Position numbers and translations under genes: made by a program. From Candidatus Altimarinota bacterium (lineage in GTDB: Bacteria; Patescibacteriota; Gracilibacteria; UBA4473), in the NCBI GenBank assembly GCA_027028725.1, contig JALVIB010000060.1:1-24343 (forward strand): a DNA stretch of 24,343 bases, given 5' to 3'. The notes beneath the pieces were generated by a model. That model ran no database searches. It saw only the letters and a program-made list of their open reading frames with translations, and had not been told where the DNA came from. Shown here piece by piece: positions 16,745 to 24,343 of this stretch (positions are counted from its first letter, which is position 1; every line of letters starts with the position of its first letter).

Positions 16745-16915
16745 GAAGATGTTTCGGGGATTGAAAAAATAGCGCTTATTCTCGGTAATGAAGTGACCGG
16801 AGTTTCCGAAGAAACTTTGGATAAATGCGATTTACATTTAGAAATTCCGATGTACGGACAAAAAACTTCGCTCAATGTTTCTATCGTCGCGGGAATTGCC
16901 TTATATGCTTTGTGA
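16745..16915 (+). pseudogene. 3' remnant of a SpoU/TrmH-family RNA 2'-O-methyltransferase
   Basis: The + frame reads EDVSGIEKIALILGNEVTGV, then SEETLDKCDLHLEIPMYGQK and TSLNVSIVAGIALYAL, ending TGA TAA. This is the C-terminal part of the SPOUT fold in SpoU/TrmH enzymes: motif 2 (LILGNEVTGV) and motif 3 (IPMYG..SLNVSIVAGIALY), which bind S-adenosylmethionine through the trefoil knot. The first 100 or more residues are absent; upstream is a REP-like block and a stop at 16682. It is therefore a truncated remnant, probably cut by repeat insertion or rearrangement. A 58-residue product alone would not be an active enzyme. The TGA stop is the only one seen among genes in the window. Confidence 0.8.
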
Positions 16916-16931
16916 TAAAAATTTCGCGGGA

Positions 16932-17591
16932 TTATTGATATCCAATAGTTTTCAAATCACAATCATTATTATTGTCAACATCTGAATACCCATATACTTC
17001 ACGAATAGAAACTTCATCAAAAGTTGCTTCGGCTTTGGCTGAAACAAAAAGTCTAATTGGCGGATTGTCTGCTGTTGGCCTGAAAATATCACAAATATGG
17101 CTTCCTCCATTAGAGTTAATTCTAGCATGTTGTCCTATTCCGCTATGGAGATTAGAAAACCCAATAAACCCTGGTCCATAAACCCTTGCTCCATTCTGAG
17201 AGACATCTCGAGCAACTACATCTACTCTATATATTTTTTCGTCTTGCATATTTTCGTTAATTGGAACCGATATATAATCAGGGGAGTTTGAATTTCGATC
17301 TTTATGGTAAAGTTTATAATTCTTTATTTTATAAAAGCTATTAAGAGTCCATTCGCCATTATCCCCATCTGAAAAAGCCCAGTTTGGAACAATGTTTTTA
17401 CCACAGGAATATCCTTGATCTATACAATCTGCTTGAACAAGATGATCAATTTGCCCTTGTAGAGCAAACGATTTCCCTTGATGTGCCTTATCTATGTAAT
17501 TACCAAAGGTGGCAACCGAAATAGTTGCTAAAACTCCGATTATAACAATCGTAACAAGTAATTCTATCAGAGTGAAAGCTTTATTTTTCAT
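16932..17591 (-). CDS. Prepilin-like protein with C-terminal carbohydrate-binding-like domain
   Basis: 219 residues from the ATG at 17591, chosen because MKNKAFTLIELLVTIVIIG then starts directly with a class III prepilin leader; a TTG at 17627 would add an implausible extension. The helix VLATISVATFGNYIDKAHQG is close to that of the prepilin at 4116 (ATISVNTFQGYFEKAR), so the two share ancestry in the stalk. After about residue 65 the protein has Cys pairs (DCIDQGYSC) and a region like the beta-sandwich of carbohydrate-binding modules: NWAFSDGDNGEWTL, YRVDVVARDV, FVSAKAEATFDEVSI. Such 'feature N-W-F-D...F-D-V' patterns are typical of CBM4/9-like folds; sugar binding is inferred only. No motif copy lies within the gene. 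It is expected on the cell surface or in a pilus-like fibre as a minor subunit. Confidence 0.82.
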   Translation of the reverse strand: MKNKAFTLIELLVTIVIIGVLATISVATFGNYIDKAHQGKSFALQGQIDHLVQADCIDQGYSCGKNIVPNWAFSDGDNGEWTLNSFYKIKNYKLYHKDRNSNSPDYISVPINENMQDEKIYRVDVVARDVSQNGARVYGPGFIGFSNLHSGIGQHARINSNGGSHICDIFRPTADNPPIRLFVSAKAEATFDEVSIREVYGYSDVDNNNDCDLKTIGYQ

Positions 17592-17647
17592 TTTTGTTTT
17601 AAAAATTTCGTGAAAATAATAACACAAAGAGAAAATCCCGCGAAATT

Positions 17648-18250
17648 TTAGTTTTTCCTAAACCTCATTCGCCAGATTTTCGCGCCTTCCAGTAATTTTT
17701 GTTTTTCCCAGTGTGTTGGGATGCCGTGGATAGATCCTTCAAAAAATGCAATCTTGCTAAACGGCGAATTTTCCACGACTTCCAAGGTTTCGTTAAACAA
17801 AAATTCCTGATCAGTTTGAAAAACAAATTCCGTTTCCGCTGGCAACCAGTCTGCACAACTCGCTAAAAATTTTTCGTTAATAAAACGCCTTTTTTTATGC
17901 CGTTCCTTAAACCACGGATCGGGGAAATTAACAAAAATCTGCTCAATTTTTGCGCCTTGTTTCAAACACGGTTCCAAAATCCCGCGAAAATTTAGTCCCG
18001 CATCACCATCAAAAACCACTACATTTTCATAATCTTTAAACTTTTCCCGTAATTTGTTCGCCAACGGCACACGAATTTCAAAAAGAATGAAATTTTTCGC
18101 GGGAAATTTCTTGACCAATTCTTCAGCAAATTCCCCCAAACAAGCGCCGACATCGACCAAAATTGGTTTATCATTCCCAAATCCCGCGAAATTATGCTTT
18201 TTCAGGATTGATAAAGGATTGACATGTTTCCGAACTCGGCGAGGACTCAT
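17648..18250 (-). CDS. trmB: tRNA (guanine-N7-)-methyltransferase
   Basis: 200 residues. Methylates G46 in the tRNA variable loop using S-adenosylmethionine. The SAM-binding start is DVGACLGEFAEELVKKFPAK, followed by NFILFEIRVPLANK; the family motif FVNFPDPWFKERHKKRRFIN is complete, as are FQTDQEFLFNETLE and a C-terminal GIPTHWEKQKLLEGAKIWRM matching the usual T-FE or THWE segment. Length fits. Most family members have GxGxGxF at the SAM site; here it is GACLGEF, with one Gly less than usual. Motif copies at 17981, 18095 and 18183 encode FRGI, FPAKNF and NFAGFGN, partly within conserved parts. It lies 56 bp upstream of the prepilin on the same strand; no clear promoter was found. Confidence 0.93.
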   Translation of the reverse strand: MSPRRVRKHVNPLSILKKHNFAGFGNDKPILVDVGACLGEFAEELVKKFPAKNFILFEIRVPLANKLREKFKDYENVVVFDGDAGLNFRGILEPCLKQGAKIEQIFVNFPDPWFKERHKKRRFINEKFLASCADWLPAETEFVFQTDQEFLFNETLEVVENSPFSKIAFFEGSIHGIPTHWEKQKLLEGAKIWRMRFRKN

Positions 18251-18329
18251 CAGGACGGATTTTCGCGAAATTTACAGAAAAGGCAAGTTATTAAGGAGTT
18301 GACGAGTTCACAAGTTTACAAGACCACAA

Positions 18330-18440
18330 GAAAATCCCGCGAAATTTTTGTAGAAAAACTTAAGTCCGGACTTAAAAAGCTTTTTATCCTGTGCCAAGTC
18401 CGGACTTGTTTTTCTAGTAGTTAAAATTTCGCGGGATTTT
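18330..18440. repeat. Composite element: paired AAGTCCGGACTT palindromes between inverted motif copies
   Basis: CCCGCGAAA at 18336, AGAAAAACTT, AAGTCCGGACTT at 18362-18373 and 18396-18407, GTTTTTC, then TTTCGCGGG at 18427. The outer motif copies are inverted, so a long interrupted hairpin with a T-run at its end is possible. The same architecture is found at 1741-1944 and 22030-22135. It lies between the divergent trmB and M23-SLH genes. Confidence 0.8.
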
Positions 18441-18470
18441 TATTCCCTCCGCAAGACAGGATGTTTTACC

Positions 18471-18499
18471 TTGAAATTTCGCGGGATTTTTGGTATAAT
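18471..18499 (+). promoter_or_regulatory. Predicted promoter of the M23-SLH gene, motif in spacer
   Basis: -35 TTGAAA, 17-bp spacer TTTCGCGGGATTTTTGG, -10 TATAAT. The spacer is an exact motif copy plus GG. Start would be about 16 nt before the ATG at 18522. Confidence 0.6.
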
Positions 18500-18521
18500 G
18501 TCCTGATTTATCAAAAAAATC

Positions 18522-20897
18522 ATGAAAAAGAAAATCATCGGAATTGTTTCAGGGCTGGTTTCAGCTGTATCACTGGCGTATTTTTACGACAAATATCTCA
18601 ACAAATCAAAACTGCAAAAAGAACTTTTGAACGCCAAAGCAATGCAGTTTGCTACACATAAAATTACTCCTCGCGATTATCACTCTAACGAGAGATTTTT
18701 CCGCGAAAATCCGCTGGCGATTTTGCTGATGTTTATTTTGCTGATGTTTATTTTGCTGACTTTCTTGATTTTCAATGGTGGACTACAAAATTATCTGCGG
18801 TTCTTTCAAACTTCAATGATTCAGATGAAATACACCACTGAACCTTTTGATGGAACGGTTGCGCCGATTTCCAAAGTCCCAAAATGGACAGATTTAACAC
18901 CAGCTGAACGAAATTATACATATTCGCAAATTCCCGCGAATAAATTTATCCCGCTACCTCGCTATAATGTAGCGGATTTCCGTAAAGGAATGACTTGGCG
19001 AGAAAACAATGAGCGCGAAAGAAACGCTTACATTACTTACCCTGTGCCAAATTTAGGAAACTATAAACTAGACGGAACGGAAAATAGCGGATCGCATACC
19101 GGATTAGATATCAAAGCACCGAAAGGCACTCCGGTTCACGCCATTTCGCGGGGAGTTGTGGTCAAAGCTAAATCACAAACAACTGGATTTGGGAAACATA
19201 TTGTTATTATGCACAAAGATGTCCCCGATCCACGAAATCCCGCGAAAAAAACGACTTTATATTCCGCTTATGCGCATTTATCACAAATTAAAGTCAAAGA
19301 AGGTGATCAAGTACGAAAAGGACAAATTATTGGACTAGTCGGAGACACGGGAATGACGACAACTCCGCACTTGCATTTTCAAATAGACACAGCCGATGCA
19401 CCATTTCATCCGTATTGGGCGATTACTTGGAGAGATGTGGTCGGTCATGGATTATCTTCGTTTTTTGAAGCGGTTAAAAACGGCGTAAATAAAAATCTCG
19501 CGAGAAAATACACGGTTCATCCAATGAATTTGGTTAATAAATTTATTAGTTATACACCAACTTCTAAATCTCGTTTGGTGGCATCAGCTGGAGTTTCTGA
19601 GCAAGAAATTTCCCGCGAAAATTTTAGAAACTCTTCATCAGCGGGATTAATTCCTTCAACCGCTCGTTCCTCGCGGGAAGTCATTGAATCGCGGGATTCT
19701 CATCGAACTAAGAGTTCACAAGAACGCCCGTCTTATGATCATAAAACAAAAAATTCTCAAATTAATCGTCGCCGACGAGTCGTTCGTCGCAATGGAAGTC
19801 GCGGAAGATTTCGCTTCAAAGATTCTTCTGTACCGGTTTCCAATAACCGCATCCGAATCGCCTCTCGTCGACCAAATCGCGGGATAACAACTTTACATAC
19901 TAGCGCGCCAAAAACTTCACGAACTGCTTCCGCGCGAGCAGTGAACAGACCAACTGCTTCTGTTTCGACTGCTAAATCTGTTCAAAATCCCGCCCTTCAG
20001 CAGAGTTCAGGACAAGTTCTTCGGCAGGACTCAGAACAAGCCCTTCAACAAAGTTCAGGGCAAGCAAAAAAATCGTCTTTCCAAAAGTACGGAGAAAACG
20101 ATTTATGGTTTGAGATGGCTCGATCTTTTATCCCTGGAATTCCGAAAAAAATTCGTTTATACGCCAAAGATTCAGCACTAACTAATTCCGGAGTAACTTT
20201 ACGGACAACTTCGCGAGATTTTGTGAAAATTGTGCCAGATACCATTAAAAAATCGGCTTTTCAAAATGGGTTTGCCGAAATTACTATTACCACAAATTCC
20301 AAAAAGCCGTTCAAAATTATCGCGGAAACCGCCAAAAAAAGAATTGAATCCCCAGTTTTACTAGCAAAATCTTTCACAGATGTTTCGTCCATCGGGAAAG
20401 AACGAATTTTCGCAGAATATGCGGACAAAAATAAAATTATTACCGCCAATGCCCGCGGGGAATTCCGTCCAAACGAGTTCTTGAACCGTGCCGAATCGGT
20501 GAAAGCGATTTTGACCGCTAATAAAATCAAACTAAATCCCGCGAAAAAAGATTTCCAAGATGTAAATCGAAACGATTGGTTCGCTAAATATGTCACAACT
20601 GCTTTTGAAAAAGGATTAGTTTCTGGCTATCCAGGGGATTATTTCAAACCTGCCAACAGCATCACGAAAGCCGAATTTCTAAAAATGGCTTTGTTGGCTA
20701 AAGGAATTAATCCGCGAGATTCGAAATTTGCTCCTTATCGCGACGTGCCAGCGGATTCTTGGTATGAGCCATACTTTTCTTTCGCCAGAAACAATGGGCT
20801 TTTGGCTCCAGATTCTCAAGGATATATTAAGCCAAATAAAACAATTTCAAGAATCGAGGCGGCTCAAATTCTTTATAAATTAAGCCAACTTCGCTAA
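18522..20897 (+). CDS. Membrane-anchored M23 peptidase-like protein with C-terminal SLH domains
   Basis: 791 residues. A short N-terminal hydrophobic stretch (IIGIVSGLVSAVSLAYFY) and a stronger membrane segment at about 65-85. The LytM/M23 domain is at about 180-300: SHTGLDIKAP (H192, D196), YAHLS (H252) and HLHFQID (H283, H285), so all Zn ligands and catalytic His are present; these enzymes cut peptidoglycan cross-bridges. A long basic, Ser/Arg-rich, low-complexity linker (about 340-515) carries repeat-derived text. The C-terminus has SLH domains (about 618-791; FQDVNRNDWFAKYVTTAFEK, FKPANSITKAEF, YRDVPADSWYEPYFSFARN), which bind cell-wall polymers. Likely it links wall remodelling to an S-layer-like coat. 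A 15-base tandem repeat (CTGATGTTTATTTTG twice, 18727-18756) makes up part of the membrane segment. Confidence 0.92.
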   Translation: MKKKIIGIVSGLVSAVSLAYFYDKYLNKSKLQKELLNAKAMQFATHKITPRDYHSNERFFRENPLAILLMFILLMFILLTFLIFNGGLQNYLRFFQTSMIQMKYTTEPFDGTVAPISKVPKWTDLTPAERNYTYSQIPANKFIPLPRYNVADFRKGMTWRENNERERNAYITYPVPNLGNYKLDGTENSGSHTGLDIKAPKGTPVHAISRGVVVKAKSQTTGFGKHIVIMHKDVPDPRNPAKKTTLYSAYAHLSQIKVKEGDQVRKGQIIGLVGDTGMTTTPHLHFQIDTADAPFHPYWAITWRDVVGHGLSSFFEAVKNGVNKNLARKYTVHPMNLVNKFISYTPTSKSRLVASAGVSEQEISRENFRNSSSAGLIPSTARSSREVIESRDSHRTKSSQERPSYDHKTKNSQINRRRRVVRRNGSRGRFRFKDSSVPVSNNRIRIASRRPNRGITTLHTSAPKTSRTASARAVNRPTASVSTAKSVQNPALQQSSGQVLRQDSEQALQQSSGQAKKSSFQKYGENDLWFEMARSFIPGIPKKIRLYAKDSALTNSGVTLRTTSRDFVKIVPDTIKKSAFQNGFAEITITTNSKKPFKIIAETAKKRIESPVLLAKSFTDVSSIGKERIFAEYADKNKIITANARGEFRPNEFLNRAESVKAILTANKIKLNPAKKDFQDVNRNDWFAKYVTTAFEKGLVSGYPGDYFKPANSITKAEFLKMALLAKGINPRDSKFAPYRDVPADSWYEPYFSFARNNGLLAPDSQGYIKPNKTISRIEAAQILYKLSQLR
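19985..20066. repeat. In-frame repeat copies in the M23-SLH linker
   Basis: Three degenerate copies of a CCCTTCAACAAAGTTCAGGG-like unit (at about 19993, 20019 and 20042) encode ALQQSSGQVLRQDSEQALQQ and SSGQA. The unit resembles a palindromic repeat (CCCTTCGACAAGCTCAGGGC) seen widely in uncultured bacterial genomes; that similarity is from memory. Confidence 0.6.
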
Positions 20898-20912
20898 AAT
20901 TTCGCGGGATTT

Positions 20913-20941
20913 TTGGAGAAAATTAAAAATTACCCTATAAT
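20913..20941 (+). promoter_or_regulatory. Predicted promoter of the pilT-like gene
   Basis: -35 TTGGAG, 17-bp spacer, -10 TATAAT. Start would be about 14 nt before the ATG at 20962, matching the leader length of other genes here and supporting that ATG as the original start. A motif copy (20900) precedes the -35 box. Confidence 0.55.
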
Positions 20942-20961
20942 CATAAAAAACAAATATAAAT

Positions 20962-22029
20962 ATGGATTAAGAAAAATTAGTTAATGCCGCCATCGCTCAA
21001 AATGCCTCCGATATTCATTTATCGCCAGGATTACAAATCCACTTTCGTGTTGCTGGGAAAATGGTTAAGCAAGGAGAATATATTGTTGATGCTAAATTAA
21101 TTCAGCAGTTTTTGTTACCAATTTTGAACGATAAACAGAAAAAAAGATTACAACTTGATCGCCAAGTTGACTTTTCTGTACAAGGACCACAAGGAGTAAG
21201 GTTGCGTGGAAATGCTTTTTTTCAAGAAAAAGGATTGAGTGTTGCCTTGCGTATAATTCCCGCGAAAATTCCGGATATTCATAGTTTAGGATTTCCTGAA
21301 TTTGTAATTGATGGATTAACAAAAAGAAAGAAGGGATTTGTTCTAATTTGTGGACCAACTGGGCAAGGTAAAACAACTACTCTGGCTTCTGTTTTACAAG
21401 AAATTTCTTCTCAAAGGGCTGATCATATTATTACTATTGAGGACCCAGTAGAATTCCTTTTACCTTCAAATAATTCTATAATTCAGCAACGGGAAATCGG
21501 ACGAGATGTGATAAGTTTTGAGATGGGGATCAAAGCAGCTCTACGAGAGGATCCGGATATTTTGCTGGTTGGGGAGATGCGTGATTATGAAACCATTTCA
21601 GCGGCTTTAACTATGGCAGAAACGGGGCATCTGGTTTTTTCAACTTTGCATACGAACAATGGTCCAGAAACAATTTCGCGAATTATTGATATTTTCCCAT
21701 CAGAACAGCAAGGACAAGTTCGTTCGCAGTTAGCAAGCACTCTTTCCATGATTATTTCGCAGACTTTGGTTCCAACTATTGCTGGGGGGCTAACTTTGGC
21801 TTACGAAGTTTTGGTTAACAATTATGCGATTGCCAATTATATTCGAACGAACAAAATTTTCCAAATCCCCACTGCTTTACAAACAGATGATTCTGGGAAA
21901 ATGGTTCAATTAGAACAATCTCTAGCCGGACTGGTGATTAACAAAATTATCACCAAGGAAGTTGCTTTGGAATATGCGAAAAGTGAGGACGATTTAAATT
22001 CTATTTTGAAAGCAAATGGGATACAATAA
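20962..22029 (+). CDS. pilT: PilT-family twitching/retraction ATPase with an in-frame stop at codon 3
   Basis: Hexameric ATPase that retracts type IV pili (twitching, DNA uptake). From ATG 20962 the frame reads M-D-stop(TAA 20968-20970)-EKLVNAAIAQNASDIHLSPG, then continues to 22029. The part after the stop is clearly the PilT N-terminus (ASDIHLSPGLQIHFRVAGK). Walker A is GPTGQGKTTT (about residues 131-140 counting from 20962), the Asp box is IITIEDPVEF, Walker B is DPDILLVGEMRDYETISAAL, and the His box is TGHLVFSTLHT. Without readthrough or an unusual start, the first normal start is ATG 21061, which removes 33 residues of the N-terminal domain. It may be a recent nonsense mutation, a sequencing error, or translation from a rare codon such as ATT/ATC. 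The ATPase core is intact. Motif copy at 21259 encodes IPAKIP. Confidence 0.85.
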
Positions 22030-22203
22030 ATCCCGCGAAATTTTTAGAAAAGAAAAAACAAGTTCGAACTTAACACAGGACAGAAAGTTGTTTAAGTTCG
22101 AACTTAAGTTTTTTTGCAAAATTTCGCGGGATTTTAAAAAAGGACAGGTTTAAAACCTGTCCCTACTTGTTATCTCGTAAACTCGTTAACTTGTAAACTC
22201 CCC
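22030..22203. repeat. Composite element with altered palindromes, plus a GTAG-type palindrome
   Basis: Between convergent pilT and prs. CCCGCGAAA at 22032, then AAGTTCGAACTT at 22060-22071 and 22094-22105, then TTTCGCGGG at 22122. Its core (AACACAGGACAGAAAGTTG) is the reverse complement of the core of the other copies, so the element is inverted, and both palindromes carry the same T/A changes. Next is the palindrome GGACAGGTTT-A-AAACCTGTCC (22142-22162) followed by CTAC, then CTCGTAAACTCG-type short repeats to 22200. Confidence 0.8.
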
Positions 22204-23142
22204 CTATATATACAATCCCGAAACGGATTTCTTTTCCGCAACATTTTTGACCACATCGGCAAAAAGTGGCGCAACCGATAAAGTATGAAACGATTTCAGT
22301 CTGGAAGTGTCCACCGGTAAAGTGTCTGTGCAGACAATTTCCGCGAAATTTGCTTTTTCTAACCGTTCGTAAGCTGGTCCAGCAAAAACAGGATGAGTTG
22401 CCGCAAGATAAACTTCGGGATTACAACCGGCTGCCAGCAGACCCTCCTTCGCCCCGCAAACTGATCCAGCGGTATCGATAATATCGTCAATAATAATCGG
22501 CGTTTTTCCTTTTACATCACCAATCACATGTGTAACAGTTGATTCATTATGAGCAGGACGAGTTTTGTGCAAAATCACCAATGGAATTCCCAATTCGTCC
22601 GCGAATTTTTTCGCGGATTTTGCTCCACCGGCGTCAGGTGAAACCACGACCGGGTTTGGTAGATTTTTCTTTTTGAAGTATTCCACAAACAATTTTCGCG
22701 GATTTAGGTTATCTACGGGGAAATTAAAAAATCCTTGAATTTGATCAGAATGCAGATGCATGGTTATCAAATGATTCGCTCCAGCTTTTTCTAACAAATT
22801 TGCGAATAATTTCGCGGAAATTCCTTCTCGTGGTGCGTGAATTTTATCCTGACGACAATAAGCATAATACGGCATAATCACATGAACATTTGTCGCGAAA
22901 CTTTGTTTCGCCGCGTCAATCAAAAGCATTAATTCAATTAAATCATCGTTCATTTTTCCGGTTCGTCCGGTTTGCACAAGGAAGACATCTTTCCCGCGAA
23001 AAGTTTCGTCAAACTTCACATAAGTTTCCCCACAAGCAAAAGTTTTAATCGTCCGTTTGCCTAATTCCACACCGATATGCTGAACCATTTTTTCAGCAAA
23101 TTCTTCATGGCTAGATCCCGCGAAAATTTTATATGTACTCAT
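22204..23142 (-). CDS. prs: Ribose-phosphate pyrophosphokinase (PRPP synthase)
   Basis: 312 residues, typical length. Makes PRPP from ribose 5-phosphate and ATP for nucleotide and some amino acid synthesis. Landmarks: KIFAGSSHEEFAEKMVQHIG, FRGKDVFLVQTG, the ATP-binding MPYYAYCRQDK (90-100), TMHLHSDQIQGFF, the ribose-phosphate region VVVSPDAGGAKSAKKFAD, and the PRPP loop IIIDDIIDTAGS (216-227). This is a class I enzyme. YCRQDK replaces YARQDR, and the flexible loop has KTRPAHNES. Start: ATG at 23142, MSTYKIFAG. A possible promoter (TTTACA, 17 bp, CAAAAT) lies upstream but is weak. Motif copies at 22993 (FRGK) and 23117 (FAGSS) fall in conserved text. It ends in TAG. Confidence 0.96.
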   Translation of the reverse strand: MSTYKIFAGSSHEEFAEKMVQHIGVELGKRTIKTFACGETYVKFDETFRGKDVFLVQTGRTGKMNDDLIELMLLIDAAKQSFATNVHVIMPYYAYCRQDKIHAPREGISAKLFANLLEKAGANHLITMHLHSDQIQGFFNFPVDNLNPRKLFVEYFKKKNLPNPVVVSPDAGGAKSAKKFADELGIPLVILHKTRPAHNESTVTHVIGDVKGKTPIIIDDIIDTAGSVCGAKEGLLAAGCNPEVYLAATHPVFAGPAYERLEKANFAEIVCTDTLPVDTSRLKSFHTLSVAPLFADVVKNVAEKKSVSGLYI

Positions 23143-23203
23143 TTTAGTTTGGTTAAATCATCTGAATTTTGCACAATTTTCATCATTTTGTAAACTTAGA
23201 AAG

Positions 23204-24076
23204 ATGCAATCTGAAAATCCCCACCGCCTTGCGGGACACAGCGCGAAATTATCGATTATTAGTGTTAACTTTGGAAGTGCGGAGAAAGTCCTGAATTTAC
23301 ACCAATCCATAGTCAAAAATCCGCCAAGTGTGCCGTGGGAGCTGATTATCGTGGATAATCCGACCAAAAAAGGTGGAGACGGAGAGTTTTTAGAGCAAAA
23401 TTTCCACCTTCGCCAAGGCTTCGGTGGACAGGTCGCTAAAAATTCGCGGGTTCATGTGATTAAATTGGCAAAAAATGTTGGTTACGGCGAAGGGAACAAC
23501 GAAGGAGTAAAGTTTGCCGAAGGCGAGTTTTTGGCAATTTGTAATCCGGACACAGAAGTTTTGGCGGGGACTTTTGATAAACTGCTTAATGTCTTAAAAT
23601 CCCGTCCCGCGACTTCGCTCGGGATAAACTCCAAAATCGGCATTGCCGTGCCGGTTTTGCAGACAAAAGACGGGAAAATTTTGGAAAATTGTCGCGAATT
23701 TCCGACGATTTGGTCACTGATAAAAAGGCGGTTGTTTCGGAAAAATCCGTTTTGCCAAAATCCCCCTAGCCCCCTTTCTCAAAGGGGGAAAATTCGAGAA
23801 ACTGATTGGGCGCAGGGAAGTTTTTGGGTAATGAAAAAAGAAGTTTACGAAAATTTCGCGGGATTTGATCCGCGATTTTTCCTTTTTATGGAAGACATTG
23901 ACTTTTGTCGGCGGTTAAAAAAAGTAGGTTTAGAAACAGTTCAAGTTCCAGATGCGATTGCGATTCATTCGCCAAACCGACTTTCTGGCGGATTTATTGG
24001 TTCCGCGATTTTCCGCAAAACTTTTTGGATTCATTTAGCCAGCGCGGTGAAATATTTTTGGAAGTGGAGGAGTTAA
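23204..24076 (+). CDS. Family 2 glycosyltransferase (rhamnosyltransferase-like) carrying several in-frame repeats
   Basis: 290 residues; transfers a sugar from a nucleotide sugar, probably to surface polysaccharide. The GT2 core is KLSIISVNFGSAEKVLNL (nucleotide site), WELIIVDNPTKKGGDGE, VIKLAKNVGYGEGNNEGVK, FLAICNPDTEV (the DxD position as NPDTE), and DWAQGSFWVMKKEVYENFAG, FDPRFFLFMEDIDFCRRLKK (the ED..D catalytic region). This layout matches WbbL/RfbF-type rhamnosyltransferases. Extra segments come from repeats: residues 4-14 (ENPHRLAGHSA; the repeat also found by uvrC), HLRQGFGGQV (23403-23430), SRPATSLGIN (about 23600-23630) and NPPSPLSQRGK (23762-23790). The start is ATG 23204; the fold begins only at about residue 15, so the repeat may have supplied the start region. 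Confidence 0.88.
   Translation: MQSENPHRLAGHSAKLSIISVNFGSAEKVLNLHQSIVKNPPSVPWELIIVDNPTKKGGDGEFLEQNFHLRQGFGGQVAKNSRVHVIKLAKNVGYGEGNNEGVKFAEGEFLAICNPDTEVLAGTFDKLLNVLKSRPATSLGINSKIGIAVPVLQTKDGKILENCREFPTIWSLIKRRLFRKNPFCQNPPSPLSQRGKIRETDWAQGSFWVMKKEVYENFAGFDPRFFLFMEDIDFCRRLKKVGLETVQVPDAIAIHSPNRLSGGFIGSAIFRKTFWIHLASAVKYFWKWRS
23403..23430. repeat. Palindromic repeat in the glycosyltransferase gene
   Basis: TCCACCTTCGCCAAGGCTTC followed by GGTGGACA, an imperfect hairpin (TCCACC pairs with GGTGGA) encoding HLRQGFGGQ. Insertions of this GFGGQ/GYGGQ type are common in CPR genomes by my recollection. A related C/G-run hairpin is at 23762-23790 in the same gene. Confidence 0.65.
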
Positions 24077-24343
24077 AAATTTTAAGTCCGGACTTGATTT
24101 TCACATTTTAGAAAGCGCGGTCACGTGACCGCGCCTACAAGACAACAAAAAATCCCGCGAAAAAAGCCTGTCATTGCGAGCGATAATCAAAAGTCTTTAA
24201 AATTTAGCGTGGCAATCGCTTGATAAAATATGGCAGGTGTAACTTTTTGGGTGCGTAAAAATGGAGTATTTATGCATGAATAGTAGGATAAAGGGGAAAT
24301 ATTTATAACCCCAAATAAAAAATGAGTAAAAAATGTCCCAAAT
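24077..24343. repeat. Terminal repeat cluster; possible start of a further gene at 24322
   Basis: Contents: a single AAGTCCGGACTT (24084-24095), the palindrome GCGCGGTCACGTGACCGCGC (24115-24134) followed by CTAC, a motif copy (24154), and TGTCATTGCGAGCGA with GTGGCAATCGCTT (about 24171-24222), the halves of a widespread interspersed repeat. From 24230 to the end the DNA is unique and AT-rich. An ATG at 24322 reads MSKKCPK to the window edge; this is too short to call a gene. Confidence 0.65.

Noticed and set aside
16633..16875. Minus-strand 80-residue open frame
   Set aside because: Antisense to the clear SpoU C-terminal motifs on the plus strand.

Overview
The window looks like a chromosomal piece of a small-genome uncultured bacterium, most plausibly of the Patescibacteria/CPR. 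The evidence is indirect: AT-rich coding, TAA-dominated stops under the standard code, no visible Shine-Dalgarno sites, a 23S-5S operon without a 16S gene, prepilin-like proteins with large C-terminal lectin-like domains, a thrombospondin type 3 repeat surface protein and an M23-SLH envelope protein. No closer placement can be made from the sequence.

Layout. Positions 1-1739 hold the 3' part of a class A penicillin-binding protein (+). The minus strand then carries rpsB and a DUF4870/Tic20-like membrane protein (2057-3189), followed by a prepilin-LamG protein and a TSP3-repeat surface protein (3322-6319). A divergent lipoprotein (6422-7654) is followed by a repeat-filled gap and by uvrC (7989-10454, minus), which is enlarged by several in-frame insertions including a DUF559-type nuclease. 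A Fic protein, a divergent membrane protein, a DUF5665 protein and a YggT protein follow (10636-12905). The 23S and 5S rRNA genes occupy about 13253-16534. Downstream are a 3' fragment of a SpoU methyltransferase, a second prepilin, trmB (both minus), an M23-SLH protein, a PilT-type ATPase with a stop at codon 3, prs (minus) and a family 2 glycosyltransferase. The last 250 bases are repeats.

The strongest signal is a short asymmetric motif, CCCGCGAAA (reverse TTTCGCGGG), usually in the context AAATCCCGCGAAATTT. I count about 53 exact copies by eye, on both strands, in genes and between them, but none in the 23S or 5S genes. Chance expectation is below one. It sits inside the -35/-10 spacer of at least five predicted promoters, brackets a second repeat (paired AAGTCCGGACTT palindromes) as inverted copies, and often follows stop codons directly. 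A DNA uptake sequence, a HIP1-like iterated element, or a site for an abundant DNA-binding protein or methylase are the main explanations. The pilus genes nearby make the uptake idea attractive but do not prove it.

The second theme is dense invasion by small repeats: GTAG-headed REP-like palindromes, paired AAGTCCGGACTT elements, G/C-run hairpins and others. Many sit in frame inside conserved genes (uvrC, the glycosyltransferase, the M23-SLH protein). The envelope genes (PBP, M23-SLH, TSP3 protein, prepilins, PilT, glycosyltransferase) suggest a cell with an elaborate surface and type IV pilus-like machinery.
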